Shown here: piece by piece, positions 38,400 through 47,947 of the stretch
Position numbering within the stretch: position 1 is the stretch's first letter
Layout of the letters: each line of letters opens with the position of its first letter
Source: Bacteroidota bacterium
GTDB taxonomy: Bacteria; Bacteroidota; Bacteroidia; Bacteroidales; WCHB1-69
NCBI GenBank assembly: GCA_009786185.1
Contig: WQTS01000144.1
Span: 110,127-174,126, forward strand
Length of the DNA stretch: 64,000 bases
Direction of reading: 5' to 3'
Notes under the pieces: model-generated
Databases searched by the model: none
The model's input: the letters and a program-made list of their open reading frames with translations, nothing else
Told to the model about the DNA's origin: nothing
Position numbers and translations under genes: made by a program

Positions 38400-40844
38400 A
38401 TGAAAAATCACATCACTATTTTTGTATTATTCCTCTTCATTTTTGGAGCAACCTATGCACAAGAAGCACCTAATCGCGACTGTTCACCTATTTCATCATT
38501 CCCATGGACGGAAGGTTTTGAAAATAACGGAGACAATCTCCCGCCGGGTTGGGAACGGCAAATTATTGCAGGTTCGGCGAACTGGAATGTTGTACCCGGT
38601 AACTCATATACACCAAATACGGCGTATGCAGGGAATCGCAAAGCTCTTTTTATATTCTGGCAGGCAGGTAATAGCGCAAGATTGATAACGCCGGCGCTTG
38701 ATTTGACTTCGTTAACTAATCCAACCTTGGCGTTTTGGCATGCACAAGAATGGTCAGGTCCACATTGGCCTGATGAATTTGATAAATTGAGAGTTTACTA
38801 CAAAACTTCTGCTACGGGCACTTGGACGCTTTTGCAAGAATTCAACCACAGAATTCCAAACTGGACTGAAGCGCGTATTCCGCTCCCTAATCCCACAAAT
38901 GATTACTACATTGCCTTTGAAGCTGAATGTAGATACGGAGAAGGCATTCACTTGGATGAAGTTTCCGTGTTCGACTTCGTTGAAGATTTTACTGATGCTG
39001 AACTCGCGCAAATTTTTACGCCCACTGCCGGGCTTCATTATGACCTTACAAGTAGCGAGCCGGTTAAAGTCCTAATTCGAAACAACGGCGTTGCACCCAT
39101 AAGCGGATTTGATTTGAAATTAGAGCTTGATGGTGTTACTGTTACAACTGAAACATATAGTGGAGTAATAGCAAGTTCAGATACGGCAAGTTATATTTTT
39201 TCTGTAACATTAGACCTTTCGGCAGCCGGTGAGTATAACGTAACAGTTACAGTTTTGGTAGAAAATGACCAAGTGCCCGGCAATGACTCAAGAACTGTTG
39301 TTGTTGAAAATGTTGTTTGCACGCCCGTTTCTACATTCCCATGGATAGAAGGTTTTGAAGGCAATCTTTTTCCGCCGTTATGTTGGACTTCGCATAATAA
39401 AGGAAGTAGTTGGCAAAGAAGTACATCATTCGCGTATAATGGTTTGGCTTCTGCGAGATACGACTTTGGAGAGTTAGGTTGGTTGATTACCCGAAAAATA
39501 GCTGTGCCCAATGATGGAATTTATGCACTGGATTTTTGGTCATACAATCAATTTTCTACCTTTAATTTTTACAATGCGGTGTGGATTTCTACAACAAACA
39601 ATGATACGACATCATTTGTAGAAGTTAAACAATTATTTGGTGAACATGAAATTTCCGATAATTGGAAAAAAATTAGAGTCTCTTTACAAGCTTATGCAGG
39701 GCAAGAGATTTATATTGCCTTTAAATATATAGGCGATATTGCTGATATTTGGCATATTGATGATGTTACTGTGCTGAATGTTAGCGATTTTATAGATGCA
39801 GAAGTAGCATGGATTATTGAACCGAACTCAGATATCAATTTGACAAACGCTGAAGCAGTTACTGTGCTTATAAAAAACAACGGTGGTGCGCCACTTACAG
39901 AATTTGAATTGGAACTGTCTCACAATGGCAACTTTATTGTTTCGGAAACTTATACTGATATTCTCGGAAGTTTAAGCCAAGTAGAGTATACGTTTGTCCA
40001 AACATTAGATCTTTCAGCGGCGGGCGACCACCATATCACTGTTAAAGTGACTGCAGTAGGCGATGAAAATCCTGATAATGATGTTGCAACCAAAACGGTT
40101 ACCAACACATTCTGTCCTCTTATCACTACTTTCCCATGGATAGAAAATTTTGACAGTGATATCTCATGCTGGAGAAGAGTTGATAGTGACGGCGATGGTG
40201 ACGGGTGGTTGCACATGTCATTAAATTTTACTAATGGTGTTATGGCTTCTTTTTCAGCTTATTATATTACTGAAGCCGGTACATTTTGGGCGCTTACGCC
40301 AGATAACTGGCTGATTTCACCTCAGATGGCGCTGCATGCTACCGGAGAGCACACGCTTTCGTTCCTCGTAGGTTCGGTAGATTTTCCAACCCGATATGCT
40401 GAAAAATATTCCGTATTGGTATCTACAACCGGGTACGCACTCGAAAATTTCACGCCCATTCACACTGAAACACTCACAGAAACCGGACTAAAAACAGTAA
40501 CTTTATCGTTAGGAGAATATGCCGGCGAAACGGTTTACATTGCTTTCAGGCACTGGGATTGTACGGATCAATATGTTTTGATACTTGATGATGTTGAAGT
40601 CCGCTATACTCAAAATATTAAAGAGCAAGAGGTGCAACACGGCAATCCGTTAAAAGCGTGGATAAACAACGATAAGCTGCATATTGGAGGTTTAATTTTC
40701 GGAGAACAGTTTAGCGTGTATAATATTATGGGAGCGCTCGTTCATCAAAGTATTGCAAACAATGATGTAATGGAGGTGGGTTTAAACGCTCGCGGAATGT
40801 ATGTTATTCGTTCCGAAAAACATGCGTTGAAAATTGTATATTAA
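38400..40844 (+). CDS. Secreted protein with three cleaved-adhesin/choice-of-anchor-J-like domains, CARDB-like domains and T9SS-like C-terminus
   Basis: FPWTEGFENNGDNLPPGWERQ, FPWIEGFEGNLFPPLCWTSH, FPWIENFDSDISCWRRVD; LIRNNGVAPISGFDLKLELDG; tail FSVYNIMGALVHQSIANNDVMEVGLNARGMYVIRSEKHALKIVY. Confidence 0.82.
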   Translation: MKNHITIFVLFLFIFGATYAQEAPNRDCSPISSFPWTEGFENNGDNLPPGWERQIIAGSANWNVVPGNSYTPNTAYAGNRKALFIFWQAGNSARLITPALDLTSLTNPTLAFWHAQEWSGPHWPDEFDKLRVYYKTSATGTWTLLQEFNHRIPNWTEARIPLPNPTNDYYIAFEAECRYGEGIHLDEVSVFDFVEDFTDAELAQIFTPTAGLHYDLTSSEPVKVLIRNNGVAPISGFDLKLELDGVTVTTETYSGVIASSDTASYIFSVTLDLSAAGEYNVTVTVLVENDQVPGNDSRTVVVENVVCTPVSTFPWIEGFEGNLFPPLCWTSHNKGSSWQRSTSFAYNGLASARYDFGELGWLITRKIAVPNDGIYALDFWSYNQFSTFNFYNAVWISTTNNDTTSFVEVKQLFGEHEISDNWKKIRVSLQAYAGQEIYIAFKYIGDIADIWHIDDVTVLNVSDFIDAEVAWIIEPNSDINLTNAEAVTVLIKNNGGAPLTEFELELSHNGNFIVSETYTDILGSLSQVEYTFVQTLDLSAAGDHHITVKVTAVGDENPDNDVATKTVTNTFCPLITTFPWIENFDSDISCWRRVDSDGDGDGWLHMSLNFTNGVMASFSAYYITEAGTFWALTPDNWLISPQMALHATGEHTLSFLVGSVDFPTRYAEKYSVLVSTTGYALENFTPIHTETLTETGLKTVTLSLGEYAGETVYIAFRHWDCTDQYVLILDDVEVRYTQNIKEQEVQHGNPLKAWINNDKLHIGGLIFGEQFSVYNIMGALVHQSIANNDVMEVGLNARGMYVIRSEKHALKIVY

Positions 40845-40874
40845 TTGTAGTGGCAAGCACCTTGCCACTACAAT
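40844..40874. terminator. 14-bp perfect palindrome between convergent genes (bidirectional terminator-like)
   Basis: ATTGTAGTGGCAAG-cac-CTTGCCACTACAAT. Confidence 0.75.
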
Positions 40875-40877
40875 GGG

Positions 40878-43781
40878 CTAATACCCGAAAATCTCCTCTT
40901 TCGTTAATTTCGTAATCTTACCAATTTTTCCCAAACTCTTTAGATCTAAATCTTTAGAGTCTCCTAAAATGCAGTAAGTATAAGGTCTGCCTTTGATGTA
41001 TTTTTCTTGAAATGCCACAACATCCTCTAAAGTCATAGTTTGCACATTGTTAAAAACATCTTTGCGGTAATCTGTGGTGTAGCCAAATAGGGTGTTTTCC
41101 AAATAGCTCCAAAGGATGTGTTCGCGAAGTATCCGTTCTGTGCGAAGCGAGGTGATCATGTTCTCTTTAGCAATATCAAACGCTTTTTCAGATTGTGGCA
41201 TATCATTCAATATTTCTACAAAAGCATTAATGGCTTCCATCATTTTATCATTTTGTGTAGCGATAAAAGAGTTTATATAGTATGAATATTGTGGTCTTTG
41301 CGGACGCAGGTAGCGTGCCCAAGCCGAATAAGCCAACCCGCGCGCTTCTCGCATTTCTTGAAAAACAATACTGCTCATTCCGCCACCAAAATATTCATCA
41401 TATAACATGCGGATCGTTTCAATATTTTTATCAAAAGGTCCGCCTTTATACAACATTGCCATATAAATTTGCTTGGCATCATATTCTGCTAAAAGTACTG
41501 AATTTTCAGTAACCTCTTGCTGTACAAAATTTATTGCTTCCGGTACAGGCAATAAATTATTCGCCACAAGATGCTTGTTATTGATAAGTTCTGTAATTTT
41601 TTTTTCAGAAAAAGGTCCATAGTATAAAATGGTGCGTTCGTAATTCTTCAAATTTTTTGTACGATCCACCAACTCTTCAGGATTCATGGTTTCCAATTCG
41701 TTTTTAGAAAGCAAGTTCGTAGCAGGTGATAGTGCACCGTACATAGCATAAGTTCTTAATCTTGAGAAATTTGTTCGCTGATCCAATTTGTCGTCTGCAC
41801 GCTCTTTTAGTATATCATTCACCAAATCAGCATAAATTTCTAAGTCGGCTTGTGCATCTGCCAATCGCTCTTCGAGCAACTCCATTGCTTTTTCAAAATT
41901 ATCGCTCAAACCGCTGATAAACACATAGACTCTGTCATTTGAAGCGGAAACTCCAAACGAGCAAGCCATTCTGTAAAATTCACTTTTAATCTCTTCGGCA
42001 GTGCGTTGCGAAGTTCCTAAATAATCCAAATAAGTAAAAGCAGTGCCCAACGCTTTATCGTTATTATTTCCCATTTCAAAAACGTAAACCAATTGGAATA
42101 AAGGGTTCCTGTCGTTTTGCTTGTATAATAAAGGAATGTTGTTTTTTACATTCAATTTCGACATATCTTTTTCATAATCAATAAATATCGGTTCAATAGG
42201 TTTTACGGTACGCGCTCTTATTCTTGCCATAAAATCGCTTTCGGCATCGCGGTTGGCATCAATAGGCGTAATTGCCGGTTTTTCTATCTTTTCAATATCC
42301 GGTTTGCCTTCTCTTTTATAGATAACAGCATAATTATCAGTAAAATAATTATTGCAGAAATCAATAATATCTTGCTTGGTGAGTTTCGATTGAACATTAA
42401 TTTTATTTACCTCGTCTTTCCATGTAACATTATTAATAAATGAATTCAGAAGTAAATGGGCGGAATAATGTGGATATTGTTGTTGGTAATATTGATTTAA
42501 TCTAAAGTTATTGATAACCGCCTGCAGCAACTCTTCATCAAATTCTCCTTTTTTAAGCACTTCTAATTGCCCTAACAATAAATCTTTTACCTCGTCTAAC
42601 GTTTGTCCTTCTTTGGGCGTGCCATACATTTGGAAGACACTGTAATCAGCGAGTGGCATAGTATAACATCCCGCATCAAGCGTTTTTTGTTTTTGAATTA
42701 AATTTAGATCTATTAATCCGGCTTTCCCATTGAATAACATATAGCTAACGAGTTCAAGTGTTGGAATCTCTTTTGAGTTGGCGCCGGGGAAGCGGAATCC
42801 TAAGATAATATTTTCTGCCTCCAAACCAATCACTTCTCTTACAATGGGTTCTGTAATGGGTTGTGCCTCTTCTGCTTTGAACTCCGATAATTCTTTTTTC
42901 GGCATTTGGCCAAAATATTGATCAATAATTTTGATCGTTTCATTGGGATCAAAATCACCTACCATGATAATTGCCATATTATTAGGCACATAGTGGGCTT
43001 CAAAATAATTTTTAATATTTGTAATGGAAGGATTTTTCAAATGTTCTCCTCTCCCGATAGTAGTTTGTGTTCCGTAAGGATGATGTGGAAACAAGGCGTT
43101 CATTAGCTCATCGAATGCTCGCCAAGAATCATTAGTCAAGCTCATATTGAATTCTTCGTAAACGGTTTCCAATTCGGTATGAAACAAACGAAGTACCGGA
43201 TTCATAAAACGATCGGCTTGAATTTTTGCCCAACTTTCTATTTCATTTGAAGGAATATTTTCCGTATAAGCGGTAACATCAAACCAAGTAAATGCGTTGG
43301 TTCCTTGTGCGCCAATCATAGCCATAAGTTTATCATATTCATTAGGAATAGCGAATCTTGACGCTTCTTGCGAAACTTGGTCAATTTCTGCATAAATGGC
43401 TCTCCTTTCTGCCTCATCGGTTGTCTTGCGGTATACTTCAAACAGTTCCTCTATTTTATCGAGATAAGGTTCTTCCGCTTCAAAGTCTATTGTACCGAAT
43501 TGTTGGGTTCCTTTGAACATTAAGTGTTCAAAATAGTGGGCTAAGCCGGTGGTTTCCGCCGGATCATCTTTGCTTCCCACGCGCACGCCAATGTAGGTTT
43601 GAATACGTGGTTCATCCTTGTTTACAGATAAATACACTTTAAGTCCATTGGCAAGTGTATAAATTCGGGTTTGGGTAGGGTCATTCGGTACAGTTTCGTA
43701 TTTGTACTTTGAACCACAAGTGCATCCTGCCAAAACTATGGCTACGATGTTCAATTTAATTAAAAAAAGGAAATTTTTCAT
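40878..43781 (-). CDS. M16 (pitrilysin/insulinase-like) peptidase, lipoprotein
   Basis: GLAHYFEHLMFKGT (HxxEH), distal E in LETVYEEFN; second inactive-like half; signal MKNFLFLIKLNIVAIVLAGCTC with lipobox. Confidence 0.92.
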   Translation of the reverse strand: MKNFLFLIKLNIVAIVLAGCTCGSKYKYETVPNDPTQTRIYTLANGLKVYLSVNKDEPRIQTYIGVRVGSKDDPAETTGLAHYFEHLMFKGTQQFGTIDFEAEEPYLDKIEELFEVYRKTTDEAERRAIYAEIDQVSQEASRFAIPNEYDKLMAMIGAQGTNAFTWFDVTAYTENIPSNEIESWAKIQADRFMNPVLRLFHTELETVYEEFNMSLTNDSWRAFDELMNALFPHHPYGTQTTIGRGEHLKNPSITNIKNYFEAHYVPNNMAIIMVGDFDPNETIKIIDQYFGQMPKKELSEFKAEEAQPITEPIVREVIGLEAENIILGFRFPGANSKEIPTLELVSYMLFNGKAGLIDLNLIQKQKTLDAGCYTMPLADYSVFQMYGTPKEGQTLDEVKDLLLGQLEVLKKGEFDEELLQAVINNFRLNQYYQQQYPHYSAHLLLNSFINNVTWKDEVNKINVQSKLTKQDIIDFCNNYFTDNYAVIYKREGKPDIEKIEKPAITPIDANRDAESDFMARIRARTVKPIEPIFIDYEKDMSKLNVKNNIPLLYKQNDRNPLFQLVYVFEMGNNNDKALGTAFTYLDYLGTSQRTAEEIKSEFYRMACSFGVSASNDRVYVFISGLSDNFEKAMELLEERLADAQADLEIYADLVNDILKERADDKLDQRTNFSRLRTYAMYGALSPATNLLSKNELETMNPEELVDRTKNLKNYERTILYYGPFSEKKITELINNKHLVANNLLPVPEAINFVQQEVTENSVLLAEYDAKQIYMAMLYKGGPFDKNIETIRMLYDEYFGGGMSSIVFQEMREARGLAYSAWARYLRPQRPQYSYYINSFIATQNDKMMEAINAFVEILNDMPQSEKAFDIAKENMITSLRTERILREHILWSYLENTLFGYTTDYRKDVFNNVQTMTLEDVVAFQEKYIKGRPYTYCILGDSKDLDLKSLGKIGKITKLTKEEIFGY

Positions 43782-43965
43782 AATTGACAATATTGGTTTT
43801 AGTTATATGTTTAGATACAAGGTTTTACGACATGTTTGGTTATAAAACATTAAGTGCAAAGATAGTATATTTTCTAATGCAATAGTGTATAAATTTGTTT
43901 CTGAATTTCATGCAATAATTCCATCTTAAAAGAATTATTATACCTTCGCCCACAAATTCCATACT

Positions 43966-45249
43966 ATGAAATATACCCCTTTACACCCCGATTTTTATAA
44001 GAAAAACCGCCAAGATGTGGTGAACGAAATGGAGCAAAATTCCGTTGCTATTCTTACTTCTCATGATGAATGTCCGCGCTCGGGCGACACCACGTTTCCG
44101 TTTAAACAAAATGCCGAACTGCTGTATTTGTGCGGCATTGATCAGGAAGACACTACGTTGGTTTTAGCGCCTTGGCATCACAATCCTGCTTATCGCGAAA
44201 TTCTGTTTATTAAAAATCCATCTCCCGAAATGGTGGTGTGGTACGGACATCGTCTTACCAAAGAGCAAGCTACGGAGATTTCAGGTATTGAAAATGTGAT
44301 GTTTGTGGAAAATTTGGATGCTACACTACATGATATTATGGTAAATTCGCAAAACGTTTATCTGCATTTTCCCGAAAATCCGCGCATGAGAGTTACGCAT
44401 CCTACACAAGAGTTTCGACTCATAGAAAAATTGAGAAAACAGTATCCGATACATACTTACAAGCGATTGGCTCCCATTTTGTATCCGTTGCGAATGGTGA
44501 AACACGCGGAAGAGTTTAAAGCGCTCCAAAAAGCATGTGAAGTTACGCACAAAGCGTTTGAAAAAGCTGTAAAAGCCATAAAACCGGGCATGTACGAGTA
44601 TGAAATTGAAGCCGAGTTAATTTACGAAATGATTAGAAACGGCGCTACCGGCTATTCCTTTGCGCCCATCGTGGCTTCGGGCGCCGATACGTGCATTTTG
44701 CATTATATTAAAAACGATAAAAAGATGCAAGACGGCGATTTGTTGCTCATGGATTTTGGCGCCGAATATGCCAACTATGCCGCCGATATTACACGCACGG
44801 TTCCCGTAAACGGACGTTTTACACCACGCCAAAAGCAAGTGTATCAAGCTGTTTTGGACATTTACAAAGAAGCGATTCCGCTTTTTAAACCCGGCATGAC
44901 GATTCATAAAGTTAACGATCATGTGTTTAAGCGCATGGATGAAGAGTTGATTAAGCTGGGGCTTTACACTGAAGAAGAGATGAAAAATCAGCCGAAAGAC
45001 AAACCGTTGTTTAAGAAATACTTCATGCACAATACAAGCCATTTTATCGGATTGGATGTGCATGATGTGGGGCAGCGCGAAATGGTTTTTCAAGCCGGCA
45101 TGGTATTGAGCTGCGAGCCGGGTATTTATATTGCAGAAGAAGGCATTGGTGTGCGTTTGGAAACCGATGTAGTGGTAGGAGAAACCCCCATCGACTTATT
45201 TGCGAACGTTCCGGTAGAAGTTGCTGATATTGAATCGTTAATGAAGTAG
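43966..45249 (+). CDS. pepP: Xaa-Pro aminopeptidase (AMP-N + M24)
   Basis: LLMDFGAEYANYAADITRTVPV; FFMHNTSHFIGLDVHDVG-type (YFMHNTSHFIGLDVHDVG); SCEPGIYIAEEGIGVRLETDVVV. Confidence 0.93.
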   Translation: MKYTPLHPDFYKKNRQDVVNEMEQNSVAILTSHDECPRSGDTTFPFKQNAELLYLCGIDQEDTTLVLAPWHHNPAYREILFIKNPSPEMVVWYGHRLTKEQATEISGIENVMFVENLDATLHDIMVNSQNVYLHFPENPRMRVTHPTQEFRLIEKLRKQYPIHTYKRLAPILYPLRMVKHAEEFKALQKACEVTHKAFEKAVKAIKPGMYEYEIEAELIYEMIRNGATGYSFAPIVASGADTCILHYIKNDKKMQDGDLLLMDFGAEYANYAADITRTVPVNGRFTPRQKQVYQAVLDIYKEAIPLFKPGMTIHKVNDHVFKRMDEELIKLGLYTEEEMKNQPKDKPLFKKYFMHNTSHFIGLDVHDVGQREMVFQAGMVLSCEPGIYIAEEGIGVRLETDVVVGETPIDLFANVPVEVADIESLMK

Positions 45250-45261
45250 TTTGAACTATAT

Positions 45262-46131
45262 TTATGCGCCTCTTCGATGAAATAGTTCGGAGAGTGCTTT
45301 CACATAATCTTTATCCGTATAAAGTTGCGCCACATCTACGCCCGACTTTTTGAAAGTTTCCAAATTTTTCTTTTGTTGGGTATGCCACCAACGGGCATAT
45401 TCTTGCTGTACTCTAAAATTTGAGGTATCCGTAATTGTTTTTTTACCTGTTTCCGGATCGTAAATTTGCACCAAGCCCATATCAGGAAGCAGCATGTCGC
45501 CTTTATCCATAATTTGCAATGCCACAACATCATGCTTGTTTGCGGCAATTCTTAAGGCTTGCTCGCAATCGCTGTTCACGAAATCGGAAAGGATAAACGC
45601 CGTGCATCTTTTTTTAATGGCATTGGTAAGATATCGCAAGGCTTCCGACAAATCTGTTTGCACTTGTTGAGATTTGTAATCTACTAATTCTCTGATAATT
45701 CTTAAAATATGCGAGCGACCTTTTTTAGGAGGAATGAATTTTTCTACCTGATTGCTAAAGAAAATTACACCTACTTTATCATTATTGTTAATGGCTGAAA
45801 ATGAGAGTACTGCCGAAACTTCCGTAATTAAATCGGATTTAAACTGTTGTTTTGTGCCGAATTGTGTTGAGCCGCTCACATCAATGAGTAGCATTACAGT
45901 AAGCTCGCGCTCCTCTTCAAAAATTTTAATGTAAGGATGGTTAAAGCGTGCCGTAACATTCCAATCAATATTACGAATATCGTCTCCATATTGGTATTCA
46001 CGTACTTCACTAAATGCCATACCGCGCCCTTTAAATGCGCTATGGTATTGACCTGAGAACACTTGCTGAGATAAGGCTCGTGTTCTAATTTCAATTTTTC
46101 TAACTTTTTTTAATAATTCTGTTGAGTCCAT
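45262..46131 (-). CDS. DUF58 domain protein (vWA-like)
   Basis: FKGRGMAFSEVREYQYGDDIRNIDWNVTARFNHPYIKIFEEERELTVMLLIDVSGS. The ORF extension to 46179 (MKGWLAKRDGVVYIKI) is translated repeat R1. Confidence 0.92.
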   Translation of the reverse strand: MDSTELLKKVRKIEIRTRALSQQVFSGQYHSAFKGRGMAFSEVREYQYGDDIRNIDWNVTARFNHPYIKIFEEERELTVMLLIDVSGSTQFGTKQQFKSDLITEVSAVLSFSAINNNDKVGVIFFSNQVEKFIPPKKGRSHILRIIRELVDYKSQQVQTDLSEALRYLTNAIKKRCTAFILSDFVNSDCEQALRIAANKHDVVALQIMDKGDMLLPDMGLVQIYDPETGKKTITDTSNFRVQQEYARWWHTQQKKNLETFKKSGVDVAQLYTDKDYVKALSELFHRRGA

Positions 46132-46134
46132 GAT

Positions 46135-46236
46135 TTTAATATAAACTACCCCGTCTCGCTTCGCGAGCCACCCCTTCAAAATTTGAAGGGGGTTACTTCT
46201 TCCGCATCCTTTCTCCCTTCTGCCTTCTCCTTTTTA
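46135..46236 (-). repeat. R1 composite repeat copy 1: purine-rich module A + double-hairpin module B
   Basis: Minus-strand reading TAAAAAGGAGAAGGCAGAAGGGAGAAAGGATGCGGAAGAAGTAACCCCCTTCAAATTTTGAAGGGGTGGCTCGCGAAGCGAGACGGGGTAGTTTATATT. Confidence 0.88.
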
Positions 46237-47229
46237 AGGCACTTCAATTGTATTAAGTATCTCATTAATAATATCGGAAGATGTAATATTCTCCGCTTCC
46301 GCTTCGTAGGTTAATCCTATACGGTGGCGTAATACATCGTGTGCTATGGCTCTGATATCTTCAGGGATGACGTAGCCGCGGCGTTTGATAAATGCAAAAG
46401 CTTGTGCTGCTAATGCCAAGTTAATGGTGGCACGCGGTGAAGCTCCGTAGTTAATCATCGTTTTAAATCTATCTAACTTATACTCTGCCGGAAAACGCGT
46501 GGCAAACACAATATCGGTGATGTAATTTTCAATCTTTTCATCTATATAAACATCTTTTACAACTTTTCGCGCATTCACAATATCTTGCGGTTTTAGCACT
46601 GTGTGGGTCGTTGGAATATTTTCATCAATTTGTTGACGAAGAATCATTTTCTCTTCATCTTTAGTTGGATATTGAATGACCACCTTCATTAAAAAACGGT
46701 CGGTTTGCGCTTCGGGTAGCGGATAGGTTCCTTCCTGTTCAATGGGATTTTGGGTTGCCATTACCAAAAAAGGTTCATCTAATTTGTAAGTATGCTCGCC
46801 GATGGTTACTTGTCGCTCTTGCATTGCTTCTAACAGCGCACTTTGTACTTTTGCCGGCGCGCGGTTAATCTCATCTGCCAAAACAAAATTAGCAAAAAGA
46901 GGACCTTTCTTAACTACAAATTCTTCTTTTTTCTGACTGTAGATCATGGTACCCAGCAAGTCGGCGGGAAGCAAATCGGGCGTAAACTGAATGCGACTGA
47001 ATTTGGCATCAATAGTTTGGGCAAGTGATTTAATGGCGAGGGTTTTAGCCAACCCTGGAACGCCTTCCAACAAAATATGCCCGTTAGCCAGCAATCCGAT
47101 GAGCAATCGTTCTACCATGTGTTTTTGTCCAACAATCACTTTGTTCATCTCCATCGTAATGAGATCTACAAAAGAGCTTTCGCGCTGAATGCGCTCGTTT
47201 AATTCTCGAATATCAATTTGGGTATTCAT
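46234..47229 (-). CDS. MoxR-family AAA+ ATPase
   Basis: ILLEGVPGLAKTLAIKSLAQT; FVLADEINRAPAKVQSALLEAMQERQVTIG; MATQNPIEQEGTYPLPEAQTDRFLMKV. Confidence 0.93.
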   Translation of the reverse strand: MNTQIDIRELNERIQRESSFVDLITMEMNKVIVGQKHMVERLLIGLLANGHILLEGVPGLAKTLAIKSLAQTIDAKFSRIQFTPDLLPADLLGTMIYSQKKEEFVVKKGPLFANFVLADEINRAPAKVQSALLEAMQERQVTIGEHTYKLDEPFLVMATQNPIEQEGTYPLPEAQTDRFLMKVVIQYPTKDEEKMILRQQIDENIPTTHTVLKPQDIVNARKVVKDVYIDEKIENYITDIVFATRFPAEYKLDRFKTMINYGASPRATINLALAAQAFAFIKRRGYVIPEDIRAIAHDVLRHRIGLTYEAEAENITSSDIINEILNTIEVP

Positions 47230-47272
47230 AAAACTGATTTTTTATAATGCCACAGAAAAACGACATTCTAAA

Positions 47273-47947
47273 TTAAATATTGTTTACCATTGCAATAACC
47301 CTTGCCGGTGCGCCATCAGCATTAGAAGTGTTTAGCGGCAACGCGTATAGCATAAACATTTCGCTACCAACCTCTTCTAATTTGCATAGATTTTCAATCA
47401 AGATTGTGTTATTTGTTTTTAAAATGGCACGGTGGTTATCCAATTCACCTGCAGCCTGCGCTAATGCATCAATTGTAATAGGATCAAATGACGGAGCATC
47501 AATGCCAATTCCTTTTAATTTGCGTTGGTTTATCCATTCCACCACTTCTTGCGACATGAGCGGAATTTTACCGAAATATTCGGGAGTTCCCCACAAGGCG
47601 CTTTGTCCGGTAAGAAAGAGTATAAATTCAACTTCATGTAGCACATCGCCTTTTTCCTCTAACAACTGCATTTGAATTTTTTCTCCCTTTTCAAGTTTAC
47701 GGCAATCAATTACCAACGCTTTACCCACAAATTGTTCGATGGGATATTTATCGAGTGTTAATCCGTTGGCATAGAGGTGGGCGGGCGCATCAATGTGCGT
47801 GCCGGTGTGCGAGAAGAGGCTGATATGAGTTTCCATAAAGCCATAATCTTCATGATTATAGGCTACATGTAGCGTTGGCGCATCAGTGCCCGGGTACATT
47901 GGCATATTTTCAGCGATAGAGTGTGTGAGGTCAATTATTTTCATCAT
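47273..47947 (-). CDS. Cyclase / kynurenine formamidase-like family protein
   Basis: IIDLTHSIAENMPMYPGTDAP; FSHTGTHIDAPAHLYANG. Confidence 0.85.
   Translation of the reverse strand: MMKIIDLTHSIAENMPMYPGTDAPTLHVAYNHEDYGFMETHISLFSHTGTHIDAPAHLYANGLTLDKYPIEQFVGKALVIDCRKLEKGEKIQMQLLEEKGDVLHEVEFILFLTGQSALWGTPEYFGKIPLMSQEVVEWINQRKLKGIGIDAPSFDPITIDALAQAAGELDNHRAILKTNNTILIENLCKLEEVGSEMFMLYALPLNTSNADGAPARVIAMVNNI

Noticed and set aside
44617-45093. 158-aa antisense ORF in pepP
   Set aside because: Antisense shadow of conserved M24 coding sequence.
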